IMG/VR virus record: IMGVR_UViG_3300025132_000209
Location: 1-28,873 of that record
Source of the DNA: a virus
Length of the DNA stretch: 28,873 nt
Reading direction: 5' to 3' (one strand)
The position numbers and the translations under genes were made by a program. Shown here piece by piece: positions 13,138 to 20,676 of the stretch. The notes under the pieces are model-generated. The model saw only the letters and a program-made list of their open reading frames with translations. It ran no database searches and was not told where the DNA came from. Numbering within the stretch: the first letter of the stretch is position 1; each line of letters starts with the position of its first letter.

Positions 13138-13332
13138 ATGGCATCCAGACCACTACCCGTGGCTTCGGGGCAATATGACGCGGAAAACGAGCAAATATCT
13201 AGGCGGACAATAGAAAACTCATTCCAAGACTTAGAGAATAAGGTTGACGGCAACACCAACAAGAAGAGCAAGCCTTCGTCTCTAGCTCTTAGACGCTTTC
13301 AGTTTTTGCTGATGGGAGCGTCCAGTGGCTGA
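13138..13332 (+). CDS. Small conserved virion-region protein
   Basis: The 64-residue product starts S-R-P-L-P-V-A-S-G-Q-Y-D-A-E-N-E-Q-I-S-R-R-T-I-E (3-26). I recall this R-P-L-P ... Y-D-x-x-N-E-x-x-x-R-R-x-I-E pattern from short proteins placed right after nozzle genes in marine phages, often as an N-terminal linker of appendages. The rest is a short charged helix and a hydrophobic end (F-Q-F-L-L-M-G). It overlaps the next gene by 8 bases. A weak purine stretch (GGAGGCGATAGCG) precedes the ATG. It may link a tail appendage to the nozzle, but this is inference. Confidence 0.6.
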   Translation: MASRPLPVASGQYDAENEQISRRTIENSFQDLENKVDGNTNKKSKPSSLALRRFQFLLMGASSG

Positions 13333-13654
13333 TGCGATTAAGGTTCTTGGCCAAGTTGATGTCAGTGCAACCACGACAACTACGCTGTATTCGGCGCCAG
13401 ACCTAACGCAAACCACCTGTAGCTCACTTGTTGTGTGCAACAGGGGAGGCTCTGCTATTACATTCCGGGTCAGCGTCCACGTTAACAATGCAGGCGCAGA
13501 CGACAAGCAGTTTATCTTTTATGACGAAGACTTGGCGGCTACCACGTCTAGAACGGTAGTAATTGGCCTGTGTTTGGGTCAAAAGGATGTGGTGAAGGTG
13601 TACTCAAGCGCGGCCAATGTCAGCTTTAACTTATTCGGTGTAGAGACCAGCTAA
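13325..13654 (+). CDS. Conserved beta-sandwich virion protein
   Basis: This 109-residue protein begins at GTG 13325 with M-A-D-A-I-K-V-L-G-Q and has T-T-L-Y-S-A-P, V-V-C-N-R-G-G-S-A-I-T-F-R-V (37-50), a Y-D-E-D-L-A-A strand and L-G-L-x-x-x-D-V-V-K-V-Y-S-S-A-A-N-V-S-F-N at the end. The V-C-N-R-G ... V-K-V-Y motif set belongs to a widespread phage virion family, as I recall it, usually near tail fibre genes. Predicted fold is a jelly-roll or Ig-like sandwich. Start choice: the GTG frame keeps the conserved M-A-D-A start and overlaps the previous gene by 8 bases. The precise place in the particle is unknown. Confidence 0.65.
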   Translation: MADAIKVLGQVDVSATTTTTLYSAPDLTQTTCSSLVVCNRGGSAITFRVSVHVNNAGADDKQFIFYDEDLAATTSRTVVIGLCLGQKDVVKVYSSAANVSFNLFGVETS

Positions 13655-13656
13655 CT

Positions 13657-16600
13657 ATGAATCAATATCCAGCCAAGCCAATGATGGATCAGATGGCACA
13701 GCATGGGCGCTACGGCGACTCCATGCTTGTGCACATGAACCCTGTTGAGGTTGCAGGCATTGCCTCATTATCGCCGACGGGTAGTTTGACCACTAACCCA
13801 GTGACTGGACAGCCAGAGGCGTTTTTGCCGTTGCTGTTTGGTGCTCTTGGCGGGGCGCTTAAATTAGGCGCTCTTGGCACTGGAGTGCTCACAGGGGTAG
13901 GCACTGCCGCTGTTACAGGAGATCTCAAGCGCGGCCTGATTAGCGGGCTTACAGCAGGGCTTGCCGCGCCATTGGGTGAGGGTATTGGTAGTTTATTTGA
14001 CTCTGCTCCAGAGGTATTGGATACGGCCAATGCGGCCACTGCGGGCGCCGAGGCGGCGGCTAGCGCCGCAGACGCGGGCACTGCGGCGCTAGACTTGTCA
14101 AACGCCACCTCGGCTATGGATATCACTGACGCCGCATATCAACTGCCAATCGGGGATTTGTCTAATGTCGATCCTAGTCTGTTAGACCCCGGAAATGCGC
14201 TTGGTCAGATTAACCAGCAATTGGCTGGGACAGGCCAAACTCTAAGTCAGGCGGGTGTGACCACTGGAGACACATTAGCGGCGCAACTTCAACAGTCAAG
14301 GGATCTTGTCGCTTCTACTGGGCCAACCGGCCCAACCGACTTCGCATCGCAACTTCAGGAGACTAAGGATCTTGTTGCATCCACCGCTCCCGTCGCAAGA
14401 ACCCCCAACATGAGTGATGCCGTTTTCGGTAGAGGCGAAGGCATAGCCCAAGCGGGTCTAAAAAAGCTGGGCGGCATGGGCCAGTTTGTTGCCGCCTCCA
14501 CTGGTCAGTCCATGTTAGAGCAGATGGATGTGCAAGAAGATTTTGAGCGGGCCGAAAGAGGTCGGATGGCAGAATCTGAGGAGAAAAAGGCACAGTCCGT
14601 GGCTGATCTTCAGCGTGGTTTTTCGATGGCGCAACCAAACGCGCCGAGGGGCAGAAGCCCCATGAGAGCGCGCATGGATAGCTATATACGCGACTATGGT
14701 ACCGATTTGTATGCGGCGGGTGGCGGTCAAATGCCAAGGATGCAAGAGGGCGGTCAAGCTGACAATTCATATCAGGAATGGCAGAATAGCGGATCAGATC
14801 TATCTTACGCTGACTGGCTTGCCCAAGGCGGGTCAAGTAAAAGCGACGAGCCCGTCGTGACATCTGCGGATCTAGGTCAATTGGTTGTAGATCCCACGGG
14901 CGACGAAGCCGCAGTGCTTGCGATGGCAAAGGGCAATCAGGCCCTGACACCTGCCCAGCAACAGGTGTTAGAGGGCTACTACAACCGTTACGAGCAGGAA
15001 AGGCAGAACCGAGCCTCGCAAATTACCGAAACAGACAGTGACTTTGATCTTGGCGCGGTTGCGCGAGATCTTCCAAGTATGTTTGGTTATGCCTCAAGCA
15101 TGAATCTTGGCGGGATTGATCCGGTTACCATTCAGGCTGGTTTGCGGGGAGAATATGCTGTTAGACCCCCAGATGACTATATGCCCGGATTTGAAGCCGA
15201 GTATTCTTATTTTCAAGATGACCCCTACGCGCAAAAAAACCCCTATAGAGGTTACCGGCCAACTACCGGCGGTATTGAGTCGGAGGGCCCATATTTTGAT
15301 CCCATTCTGGACCGTCAGAGCTACAAGAATAAGCTAAAAGAATATTACAAGACGCTGGCCAGCTATGGCATGGGCACTGGCCCTGATGATCCTGATGATC
15401 CTGATGATCCTGATGATGACGATGTGAGCACACCGGGACAGCCTGATGACAAGCAAGGGTACTTCCCAGATACAGAGCACGTTGGGTGGATCTGGACAGG
15501 AAGCCCCGGAAAGGCCGATGGTGAGTGGGTTAAAACCTATCGCGGTCAGGTGTTGCCCGGAGGGAGTGTTCCTCAAGTTACGGGCACCGAGAAGCCTACG
15601 AGCCCACCAGAAGGGTTTGGTGTTGAGGCCGGAGGCGATGACGCCGAGGGAGGTGATCCGCCGGCAGATGGAAGAGAGCATATAGGATGGATATGGACGG
15701 GTAGTCCGGGCCAATCTGGAGGTGAGTGGGTAAAAACTTATCGCGGGCAGACGTTGCCGAGCAGTGTTCCGCAGGTCATGGATACAGAAAAGCCCACTGA
15801 GCCCCCAGAGGGCTTTGGGGTTGGCGGCGGGGAAGAGGTTGATCTGTTTCTTCAGCGGGTTGATGAGCTAATGAGTCGAGGGATGACCAGAGAGGAGGCT
15901 ATCGCGAATCAGGAGTTCGCAATCCAAAGCGGCTACGATCTCAATAATGACGGAGCTGTCACTGACGCAGAATACAGGCAGGCGACCACCTCTGGAGCCG
16001 GCGGAGGTGCGAACTCCACTAGCGTAGCTGGCGGGTTTGATCCGGCGAATTTGCCGCCAAATATACAAGAGTTAATTGCGAATGGCTTTGGCGGTATGGC
16101 TGGCAACTATGGTCTTGCTGGGTCCAGTGCCCTCACCGCAGGACGCACACCCGTGACGGAGGGACAGGCCCCAACATTTGACGCAACAAGTCGAAGAGGA
16201 ACGAGGCGTATGGAGGGTGGCGGTCCAACCGAGCCAACGGTGCCCCTCAAGTCTTCTTTAGGGCAGGCGGCAGTGCCCGCTGGAGGAATAGCCGAGGTGG
16301 ATACGCAGTTCAGCGCAAGCCCCAGCGAGGAAGAGGTGGTTATGCTCGCGGATGCGGTTTTGGGTAAGTCTGAAAACTCAGACGCCATTGTCGAGAGGTT
16401 TGTTGATAGGTATGGCCCTGAAATGTTTGCGGCGGTCAGAGACATGATCTTGAAGATGGTTGTGCCGGGAGCCCAGACAAACGGGATGATTCGCGGCAAC
16501 GGCGGTGGCATGGATGATGCGGTTCCCGGTATGATAGGCGACCAACAGCCTGTTGCTGTGTCACCCGGAGAGTTCATTGTTCCAGCAGATGTTGTTTCTG

Positions 16601-16731
16601 ACTTGGGAGATGGAAGCTCTGACGCCGGATCTGACGAGTTATACGCAATGATGGACAGAGTGCGACGGGCACGCGGCGGCAATGGCGATCAGCCACCCGC
16701 AATTGATGCAAGGAAAAATATGCCCGTATGA
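13657..16731 (+). CDS. Large Gly-rich internal/structural protein with tandem duplication
   Basis: The product has 1024 residues. The N-terminal 110 are Gly/Ala/Leu rich with hydrophobic patches (A-F-L-P-L-L-F-G-A-L-G-G), as in membrane-interacting ejection proteins. Then come Ala-rich helices, a G-G-Q-M-P-R-M-Q-E-G-G motif (355-366), a (P-D-D)4 run (576-587), two 67-residue repeats beginning E-H-(V/I)-G-W-I-W-T-G-S-P-G (607 and 674), and an EF-hand-like loop D761-L-N-N-D-G-A-V-T-D-A-E772. The last 70 residues, with P-V-A-V-S-P-G-E-F-I-V-P-A-D-V-V-S, are a C-terminal block I recall as strongly conserved in marine phages. Role: probable virion core or ejection protein, by context. It overlaps the next gene by ATGA. 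Confidence 0.65.
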   Translation: MNQYPAKPMMDQMAQHGRYGDSMLVHMNPVEVAGIASLSPTGSLTTNPVTGQPEAFLPLLFGALGGALKLGALGTGVLTGVGTAAVTGDLKRGLISGLTAGLAAPLGEGIGSLFDSAPEVLDTANAATAGAEAAASAADAGTAALDLSNATSAMDITDAAYQLPIGDLSNVDPSLLDPGNALGQINQQLAGTGQTLSQAGVTTGDTLAAQLQQSRDLVASTGPTGPTDFASQLQETKDLVASTAPVARTPNMSDAVFGRGEGIAQAGLKKLGGMGQFVAASTGQSMLEQMDVQEDFERAERGRMAESEEKKAQSVADLQRGFSMAQPNAPRGRSPMRARMDSYIRDYGTDLYAAGGGQMPRMQEGGQADNSYQEWQNSGSDLSYADWLAQGGSSKSDEPVVTSADLGQLVVDPTGDEAAVLAMAKGNQALTPAQQQVLEGYYNRYEQERQNRASQITETDSDFDLGAVARDLPSMFGYASSMNLGGIDPVTIQAGLRGEYAVRPPDDYMPGFEAEYSYFQDDPYAQKNPYRGYRPTTGGIESEGPYFDPILDRQSYKNKLKEYYKTLASYGMGTGPDDPDDPDDPDDDDVSTPGQPDDKQGYFPDTEHVGWIWTGSPGKADGEWVKTYRGQVLPGGSVPQVTGTEKPTSPPEGFGVEAGGDDAEGGDPPADGREHIGWIWTGSPGQSGGEWVKTYRGQTLPSSVPQVMDTEKPTEPPEGFGVGGGEEVDLFLQRVDELMSRGMTREEAIANQEFAIQSGYDLNNDGAVTDAEYRQATTSGAGGGANSTSVAGGFDPANLPPNIQELIANGFGGMAGNYGLAGSSALTAGRTPVTEGQAPTFDATSRRGTRRMEGGGPTEPTVPLKSSLGQAAVPAGGIAEVDTQFSASPSEEEVVMLADAVLGKSENSDAIVERFVDRYGPEMFAAVRDMILKMVVPGAQTNGMIRGNGGGMDDAVPGMIGDQQPVAVSPGEFIVPADVVSDLGDGSSDAGSDELYAMMDRVRRARGGNGDQPPAIDARKNMPV
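15382..15417 (+). repeat. 9-bp microsatellite (CCTGATGAT)4
   Basis: Four perfect in-frame copies of CCTGATGAT encode (P-D-D)4, followed by D-D. The copies are identical at DNA level, so the tract could vary in number by slippage. It forms an acidic linker just before the 67-residue repeats. Confidence 0.85.
15475..15831 (+). repeat. Two 201-bp period coding repeats
   Basis: Copy 1 starts at 15475 and copy 2 at 15676. Both encode E-H-(V/I)-G-W-I-W-T-G-S-P-G, then G-E-W-V-K-T-Y-R-G-Q, S-V-P-Q-V, E-K-P-T and P-P-E-G-F-G-V. Third positions differ in most codons, so the duplication is old and the protein sequence has been kept. Confidence 0.8.
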
Positions 16732-17150
16732 ATATAAGCCTAGTCCCGCCTGAAAACATTATGGATGTTTGGTCCAAGGTCAGGGATTATTTAGAAGAAG
16801 CAGTAGCAACATCAAATGGGCGTTGGACGACAGAGCATTTATGCTTTGCCCTCGCCTCTGGACGATCTCAGCTCTGGATCGCATTCGATGATCAGCAAGA
16901 AATCATCGGCACGCTTACCACCGAAGTTACCAACTACCCAGCCAAGCGAGTGCTATCCATGCATTTCCTTGGGGGGAAAGACTTTGACTTGTGGTATGGC
17001 GAGTTATTACAGCAAATATCCAGATTCGCAAAAGACGCAGATTGTGACGGCCTCGAAGGGGTGGCGCGTTTTGGATTCTGGAAATTCCTAAAAGAGGATG
17101 GATTTGAAAAGACATCCGCGTTTTATGAGAAGGGTATGAAGAATGGGTAG
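16728..17150 (+). CDS. GNAT-like protein in the internal-protein block
   Basis: The 140-residue product has an N-terminal helix (V-P-P-E-N-I-M-D-V-W-S-K-V-R-D-Y-L-E-E-A), a strand L-W-I-A-F-D-D-Q-Q-E-I-I-G-T-L-T-T-E-V (49-67), and R-V-L-S-M-H-F-L-G-G (73-82). A helix and the strand C-D-G-L-E-G-V-A-R-F-G-F-W-K-F-L-K-E-D-G-F (105-125) follow. The strand-helix layout resembles the GNAT acetyltransferase fold, though a clean acetyl-CoA loop is not visible. I recall close relatives in marine phages just before coiled-coil ejection proteins. T7 gp13 has nearly the same size and position and has been described as GNAT-like, so a structural rather than catalytic role is possible. It overlaps neighbours by ATGA upstream and 8 bases downstream. 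Confidence 0.6.
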   Translation: MNISLVPPENIMDVWSKVRDYLEEAVATSNGRWTTEHLCFALASGRSQLWIAFDDQQEIIGTLTTEVTNYPAKRVLSMHFLGGKDFDLWYGELLQQISRFAKDADCDGLEGVARFGFWKFLKEDGFEKTSAFYEKGMKNG

Positions 17151-18537
17151 CAAAGGTGGCGGCGGTCCAACTGAATCAACGGTAACCCAAACAAATCTTC
17201 CTGACTACGCAGAACCGTTTTACCGGAGTCTGCTGGCTCGTACTGGCTATGAGAGCGGCATCCAATACGAGCCGTATCAGGGCCAAAGGCTGGCTTATTT
17301 TAATCCTGCCGAGCAAGAAGCTCAGCGAAGATTTGAACAGCTTGGGGTATCTGGGACGCCTGACGAACTGTTAGCGGCGGGTAATATTGCGGCGCAAGTA
17401 GGGCAAGGCAATCCGTATGCAGGCAGTATGCTTGCCGCGACTGCCGGAGCCCAAGGGCCGTCAACTTATACAGCGAGGCAGTCTGCCTTTGGTTTTTTGC
17501 CCGGAGCGCAGGGCGGCACGGAGGCAATCCTTGCCGGACTCCCAGACGCCTATCAATCTGGATCTCGCCAAGCGGGCTACCAAGCGGGACAGTTTGACCC
17601 CGGCTTTGATCCCGGCACAGTAGCTGACCCCGAAGTAATAGATCGTTACATGAGTCCTTATCAGCAACTTGTTGTAGATAGAGAAAAAGAAGAAGCTCGT
17701 CGCCAGTCTGGGATTATGGAACAGCAGATGGGCCTACAGGCGGCTGGCTCTGGTAGCTTGGGTGGATATCGCGAAGCGATTATGCAAGCAGAGCGAGAAA
17801 GAAACCTGCAAGATCAGATGGGCGATATACAGACGGCAGGCTCTCAGCAAGCGTTTCAGCAGGCGCAACAAGGATTTGAGGCGGACAGGGCCGCAAGACA
17901 ACAAGCGGCCCAGTTCGGCATGACTGCTCAACAGCAAGAAGACGCCGCTCGACAAGCAATGGAGCAGTTTCAACAACAGTCATTTCAACAGAACCAAGCG
18001 CTACAGCAAGCTCAGGCAAGCTCAGGCTTGGACCGCTTTCAAGCTGGCATTGGCTCATTGCAGAACGCAGAGCAACTACGGCTACAGCAGTTCCAAGCAA
18101 ACGAGGCGGCGCGTCAGCAGGCCGAGCAGATGGCAATGCAGAGGGCTCGTATGGGCGCAGAGCTTGCTCAGTCTGGCTATGGACAGTTATTGTCTGGGGA
18201 CCAGCAGAGACTTGCGGCGGCAGGCATGATGGGAGACTTTGTTTCTCAACGTCAGGCGATGGAGCTGGAAAGGCTTCGACAGATGCAAGCCTCTGGCCAA
18301 ATCGAAAGAGAGCTTATGCAACGCGGCTTGGACATCGGTTACACAGACTTCCTGCGACAGCAAGCGTTCCCGAAGGAACAACTATCATTCTACAGCTCAA
18401 TGCTTCAGGGCGTTCCAATCGCGCCCGGACAGGTCTCACAATCTTACGGCATCACCCCGTCCACTACCCAGCAGTTACTGGGCTCAGGCATAGCGGGTGT
18501 CGGACTTTATAACGCGCTAGGAATGGGGGGCCGATAA
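17143..18537 (+). CDS. Gln-rich coiled-coil internal virion protein
   Basis: The 464-residue protein starts with a Gly-rich tag (M-G-S-K-G-G-G-G-P-T-E-S) and an N-terminal region with N-L-P-D-Y-A-E-P-F-Y. It then has Y-M-S-P-Y-Q-Q-L-V-V-D-R-E-K-E-E-A-R-R-Q (about 168-187), followed by a long Gln/Ala helical segment to about residue 400, with A-G-S-G-S-L-G-G-Y-R-E-A-I and I-Q-T-A-G-S-Q-Q-A-F-Q-Q-A. This S-P-Y-Q-Q-x-V-V-D ... G-G-x-R pattern is typical of a conserved marine phage protein thought to be an ejection or core protein. The end is Gly-rich and hydrophobic. It lies 8 bases into the GNAT-like gene and is followed by ATG immediately after its stop. The position corresponds to T7 gp14. 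Confidence 0.65.
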   Translation: MGSKGGGGPTESTVTQTNLPDYAEPFYRSLLARTGYESGIQYEPYQGQRLAYFNPAEQEAQRRFEQLGVSGTPDELLAAGNIAAQVGQGNPYAGSMLAATAGAQGPSTYTARQSAFGFLPGAQGGTEAILAGLPDAYQSGSRQAGYQAGQFDPGFDPGTVADPEVIDRYMSPYQQLVVDREKEEARRQSGIMEQQMGLQAAGSGSLGGYREAIMQAERERNLQDQMGDIQTAGSQQAFQQAQQGFEADRAARQQAAQFGMTAQQQEDAARQAMEQFQQQSFQQNQALQQAQASSGLDRFQAGIGSLQNAEQLRLQQFQANEAARQQAEQMAMQRARMGAELAQSGYGQLLSGDQQRLAAAGMMGDFVSQRQAMELERLRQMQASGQIERELMQRGLDIGYTDFLRQQAFPKEQLSFYSSMLQGVPIAPGQVSQSYGITPSTTQQLLGSGIAGVGLYNALGMGGR

Positions 18538-20676
18538 ATGAACCTTCTTGATGCAGAAGACATGATCAAGGGCTTGCCAGATCAAGCCTTAATGCAACAG
18601 GCCCAGATGCCTACCGGAGAGATTCCTCAATTCTTGGTCATCTCTGAAATAAAAAATCGTGCTGACATGCGTAAACGCTACGAGGCACAGCTAAAGGAAC
18701 AGCCTCAAGGCACTGTCGCAGAGCAGGTTATGCGAGAAGGTATTGCTGGCATGCTGCCTCAGCAAGGGGTGACGCCTCAGATGGGCCAACAACCACCTCA
18801 AGGTGGGCCGCAGATGCCTCAGCAGGGGATGCCTCCCCAAGGCATGCCTCCACAGGGAATGCTCCCGCAAATGCCCCCTCAGGGCGGGCCACAGGGTATG
18901 CCTCCTCAGATGCCGCCACAGGGCATGCCTCCCCAAGGAATGCCTCCGGGTATGCCGCCGATGGGAATGGCCGCAGGCGGGATAGTGCGGATGCAGGGAG
19001 GGGGCGTTGCAAAAATACAAAAGCTCATGAATATTCTGGCTGTAGGCGGGGTGACTGCGCCGGATCTTATTGCCCAAGGCTACACCGTTGCTGAAATAGA
19101 TGCCGCACAAAATCAACTAAGAGAAAGGATGTCTATGCCTGTGGCAGGGATGGGCAATGTCTCAGCAATGAGAGAGATTTCTGACCCTGTGCGAACTCCG
19201 CAGATGGGCGCCGGGGATCAGTATGACCCGCCGTTTATTCGCGGTATTACCGATCAGATACCCAGTCTGTCTGGCACATCGCCAGAGCAAGCCAGAGTTG
19301 CAGACGCTTATGGCGGTTCGGGCATGCCGTCTCTTTCTGAAAGGGCGGCTGATGCAGTAGATGTGCTCGGTGATGGCGATATGGCTCGTGCGAGAACGGA
19401 GATTGCGAGCAATACGCTACTTCCGCCTGACACCGGGGTATTCTCCGATATTGACTCGGCTGTGAGCTCTGCCATACAGGATATGTATGGAATGATTCCT
19501 AAGTCATCACCAGATGGTGGCATTGTTGGTAGAGGTCTTGATCGTGCGGGGGGGCTGGGCTCGGAGCTTGCCTCTCAGTTAAGCCCCGAAGGACCACTGG
19601 CCAGAGGCATCAGAGATGTTATGGGCTCAGAGGAGGCATCTCAAAGAATTTCCGATGTTTATGATGAAAGTGGAGCCGGCGCCGGTATAGGCCAGTTTTT
19701 TAGGGAAATACCCGGAGCGGCTGGCAGGACTTTTGGGGCGGCGTCCTACAAGGTGGCCAATCTCCCGCTTATTGCTGGCGGGGCAAACATGCTTGATCAA
19801 ATGCTCACTGGGTCCATTGATGACCCTCTCACGCTGGGCGATATTTTTGGCGGCAAAGACAAAGAGCCCAGTCAAGCGGCAGACTTGTTTGGCACTGGCT
19901 TTGGGGCTCCGACAAAGCCGGGAACTGATCCGGCGGCCCCCATCGACACACTGCTTAAGGAGGCCCAGCAGGCTAACACCGACTCAAGCGGCAAGGGGTT
20001 AGAGAAGACAGGCCCACCCTTACAGGGCACCAACAATCGGGCAGTGCAGGGCACTGGCTCCAGCGCCACGCTATCTCTCATAGACGAAATAATGGCGGAC
20101 CTAAGAGGCAGGGAGACTCAGGCATCGCCTACTCTTGACCTGTCAGACATACTTGCTCGCTCTGACAGGATGACCAAGGCAAACATTCTGATGCAACTTG
20201 GATCTGGAATTGCCGGTGGTGACGTGGCGAAGGGCATTGAAAAGGCTGGCATGGCTGGCGTTCAAGGCGCTCAAGAGGCCGCAAAGATAGAAATGGCTCA
20301 AAGAATATCTCAAACCAAGGCCGGCCAAGAAGATATCCGTCGTGGCGAGCAACGTGACCTTGACATTGCGAAGCTTGGTATTCAGAGAGAGCAGGTGGCC
20401 ACGATGGATCAGCGCCTTAAAAACGAGCTGAGCAAGGCAGAGCGCGTAAGCAAGGGCCAACTGTTTAATTTAGTGTCTGATCTTGTTCAGGAGGCCACGG
20501 ACGATACGGTGACGGACGACAAGCTGGGCACTGTTGATAAGCTATCTGCTTACTTCATGCAGAAATATGCGCCCTTGCTGGGGATTGATCTTTCTGAAGA
20601 GGACTTGGCGTTGCTGGGTAGGACGTATGGCGGCGCAGGATCGCCTGACCCGCTGGGGATTAGAGGGGCTCCTTAA
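18538..20676 (+). CDS. Pro/Gln/Met-repeat internal virion protein
   Basis: The 712-residue product begins M-N-L-L-D-A-E-D-M-I-K-G-L-P-D-Q-A-L (1-18) and P-Q-F-L-V-I-S-E-I-K-N-R-A-D-M-R-K-R-Y (30-48), a start I recall from marine phage core proteins. Residues 75-144 are a low-complexity run of M-P-P-Q-G-type repeats. A-A-G-G-I-V-R-M-Q-G-G-G (145-156) follows. The middle (200-470) is mixed and partly disordered. The C-terminal third is helical and coiled-coil (A-K-I-E-M-A-Q-R-I-S-Q ... L-K-N-E-L-S-K-A-E-R). Length is close to T7 gp15 (747), and it also sits just before the giant last protein. A tunnel-forming ejection protein is inferred. The start follows the previous stop directly; it overlaps the next gene by one base. 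Confidence 0.6.
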   Translation: MNLLDAEDMIKGLPDQALMQQAQMPTGEIPQFLVISEIKNRADMRKRYEAQLKEQPQGTVAEQVMREGIAGMLPQQGVTPQMGQQPPQGGPQMPQQGMPPQGMPPQGMLPQMPPQGGPQGMPPQMPPQGMPPQGMPPGMPPMGMAAGGIVRMQGGGVAKIQKLMNILAVGGVTAPDLIAQGYTVAEIDAAQNQLRERMSMPVAGMGNVSAMREISDPVRTPQMGAGDQYDPPFIRGITDQIPSLSGTSPEQARVADAYGGSGMPSLSERAADAVDVLGDGDMARARTEIASNTLLPPDTGVFSDIDSAVSSAIQDMYGMIPKSSPDGGIVGRGLDRAGGLGSELASQLSPEGPLARGIRDVMGSEEASQRISDVYDESGAGAGIGQFFREIPGAAGRTFGAASYKVANLPLIAGGANMLDQMLTGSIDDPLTLGDIFGGKDKEPSQAADLFGTGFGAPTKPGTDPAAPIDTLLKEAQQANTDSSGKGLEKTGPPLQGTNNRAVQGTGSSATLSLIDEIMADLRGRETQASPTLDLSDILARSDRMTKANILMQLGSGIAGGDVAKGIEKAGMAGVQGAQEAAKIEMAQRISQTKAGQEDIRRGEQRDLDIAKLGIQREQVATMDQRLKNELSKAERVSKGQLFNLVSDLVQEATDDTVTDDKLGTVDKLSAYFMQKYAPLLGIDLSEEDLALLGRTYGGAGSPDPLGIRGAP
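18760..18969 (+). repeat. Low-complexity M-P-P-Q-G coding repeat
   Basis: Codons for residues 75-144 repeat units such as M-P-P-Q-G and M-P-P-Q with variable spacing. The DNA has recurring CCTCCCCAAGGCATG-like words with scattered third-position changes. The tract is collagen-like in periodicity but lacks G-x-x triplets, so a flexible linker is more likely. Confidence 0.7.

Noticed and set aside
14363-14950. Minus-strand frame of 195 codons
   Set aside because: It lies wholly inside the 1024-residue + strand gene, is rich in Arg, Pro, Ser and His without motif, and has no plausible start signal.
15937-15975. Dockerin/cellulosome domain in the 1024-residue protein
   Set aside because: Only one short EF-hand-like loop is present, not the duplicated loop-helix of a dockerin, so I keep it as a possible calcium loop only.
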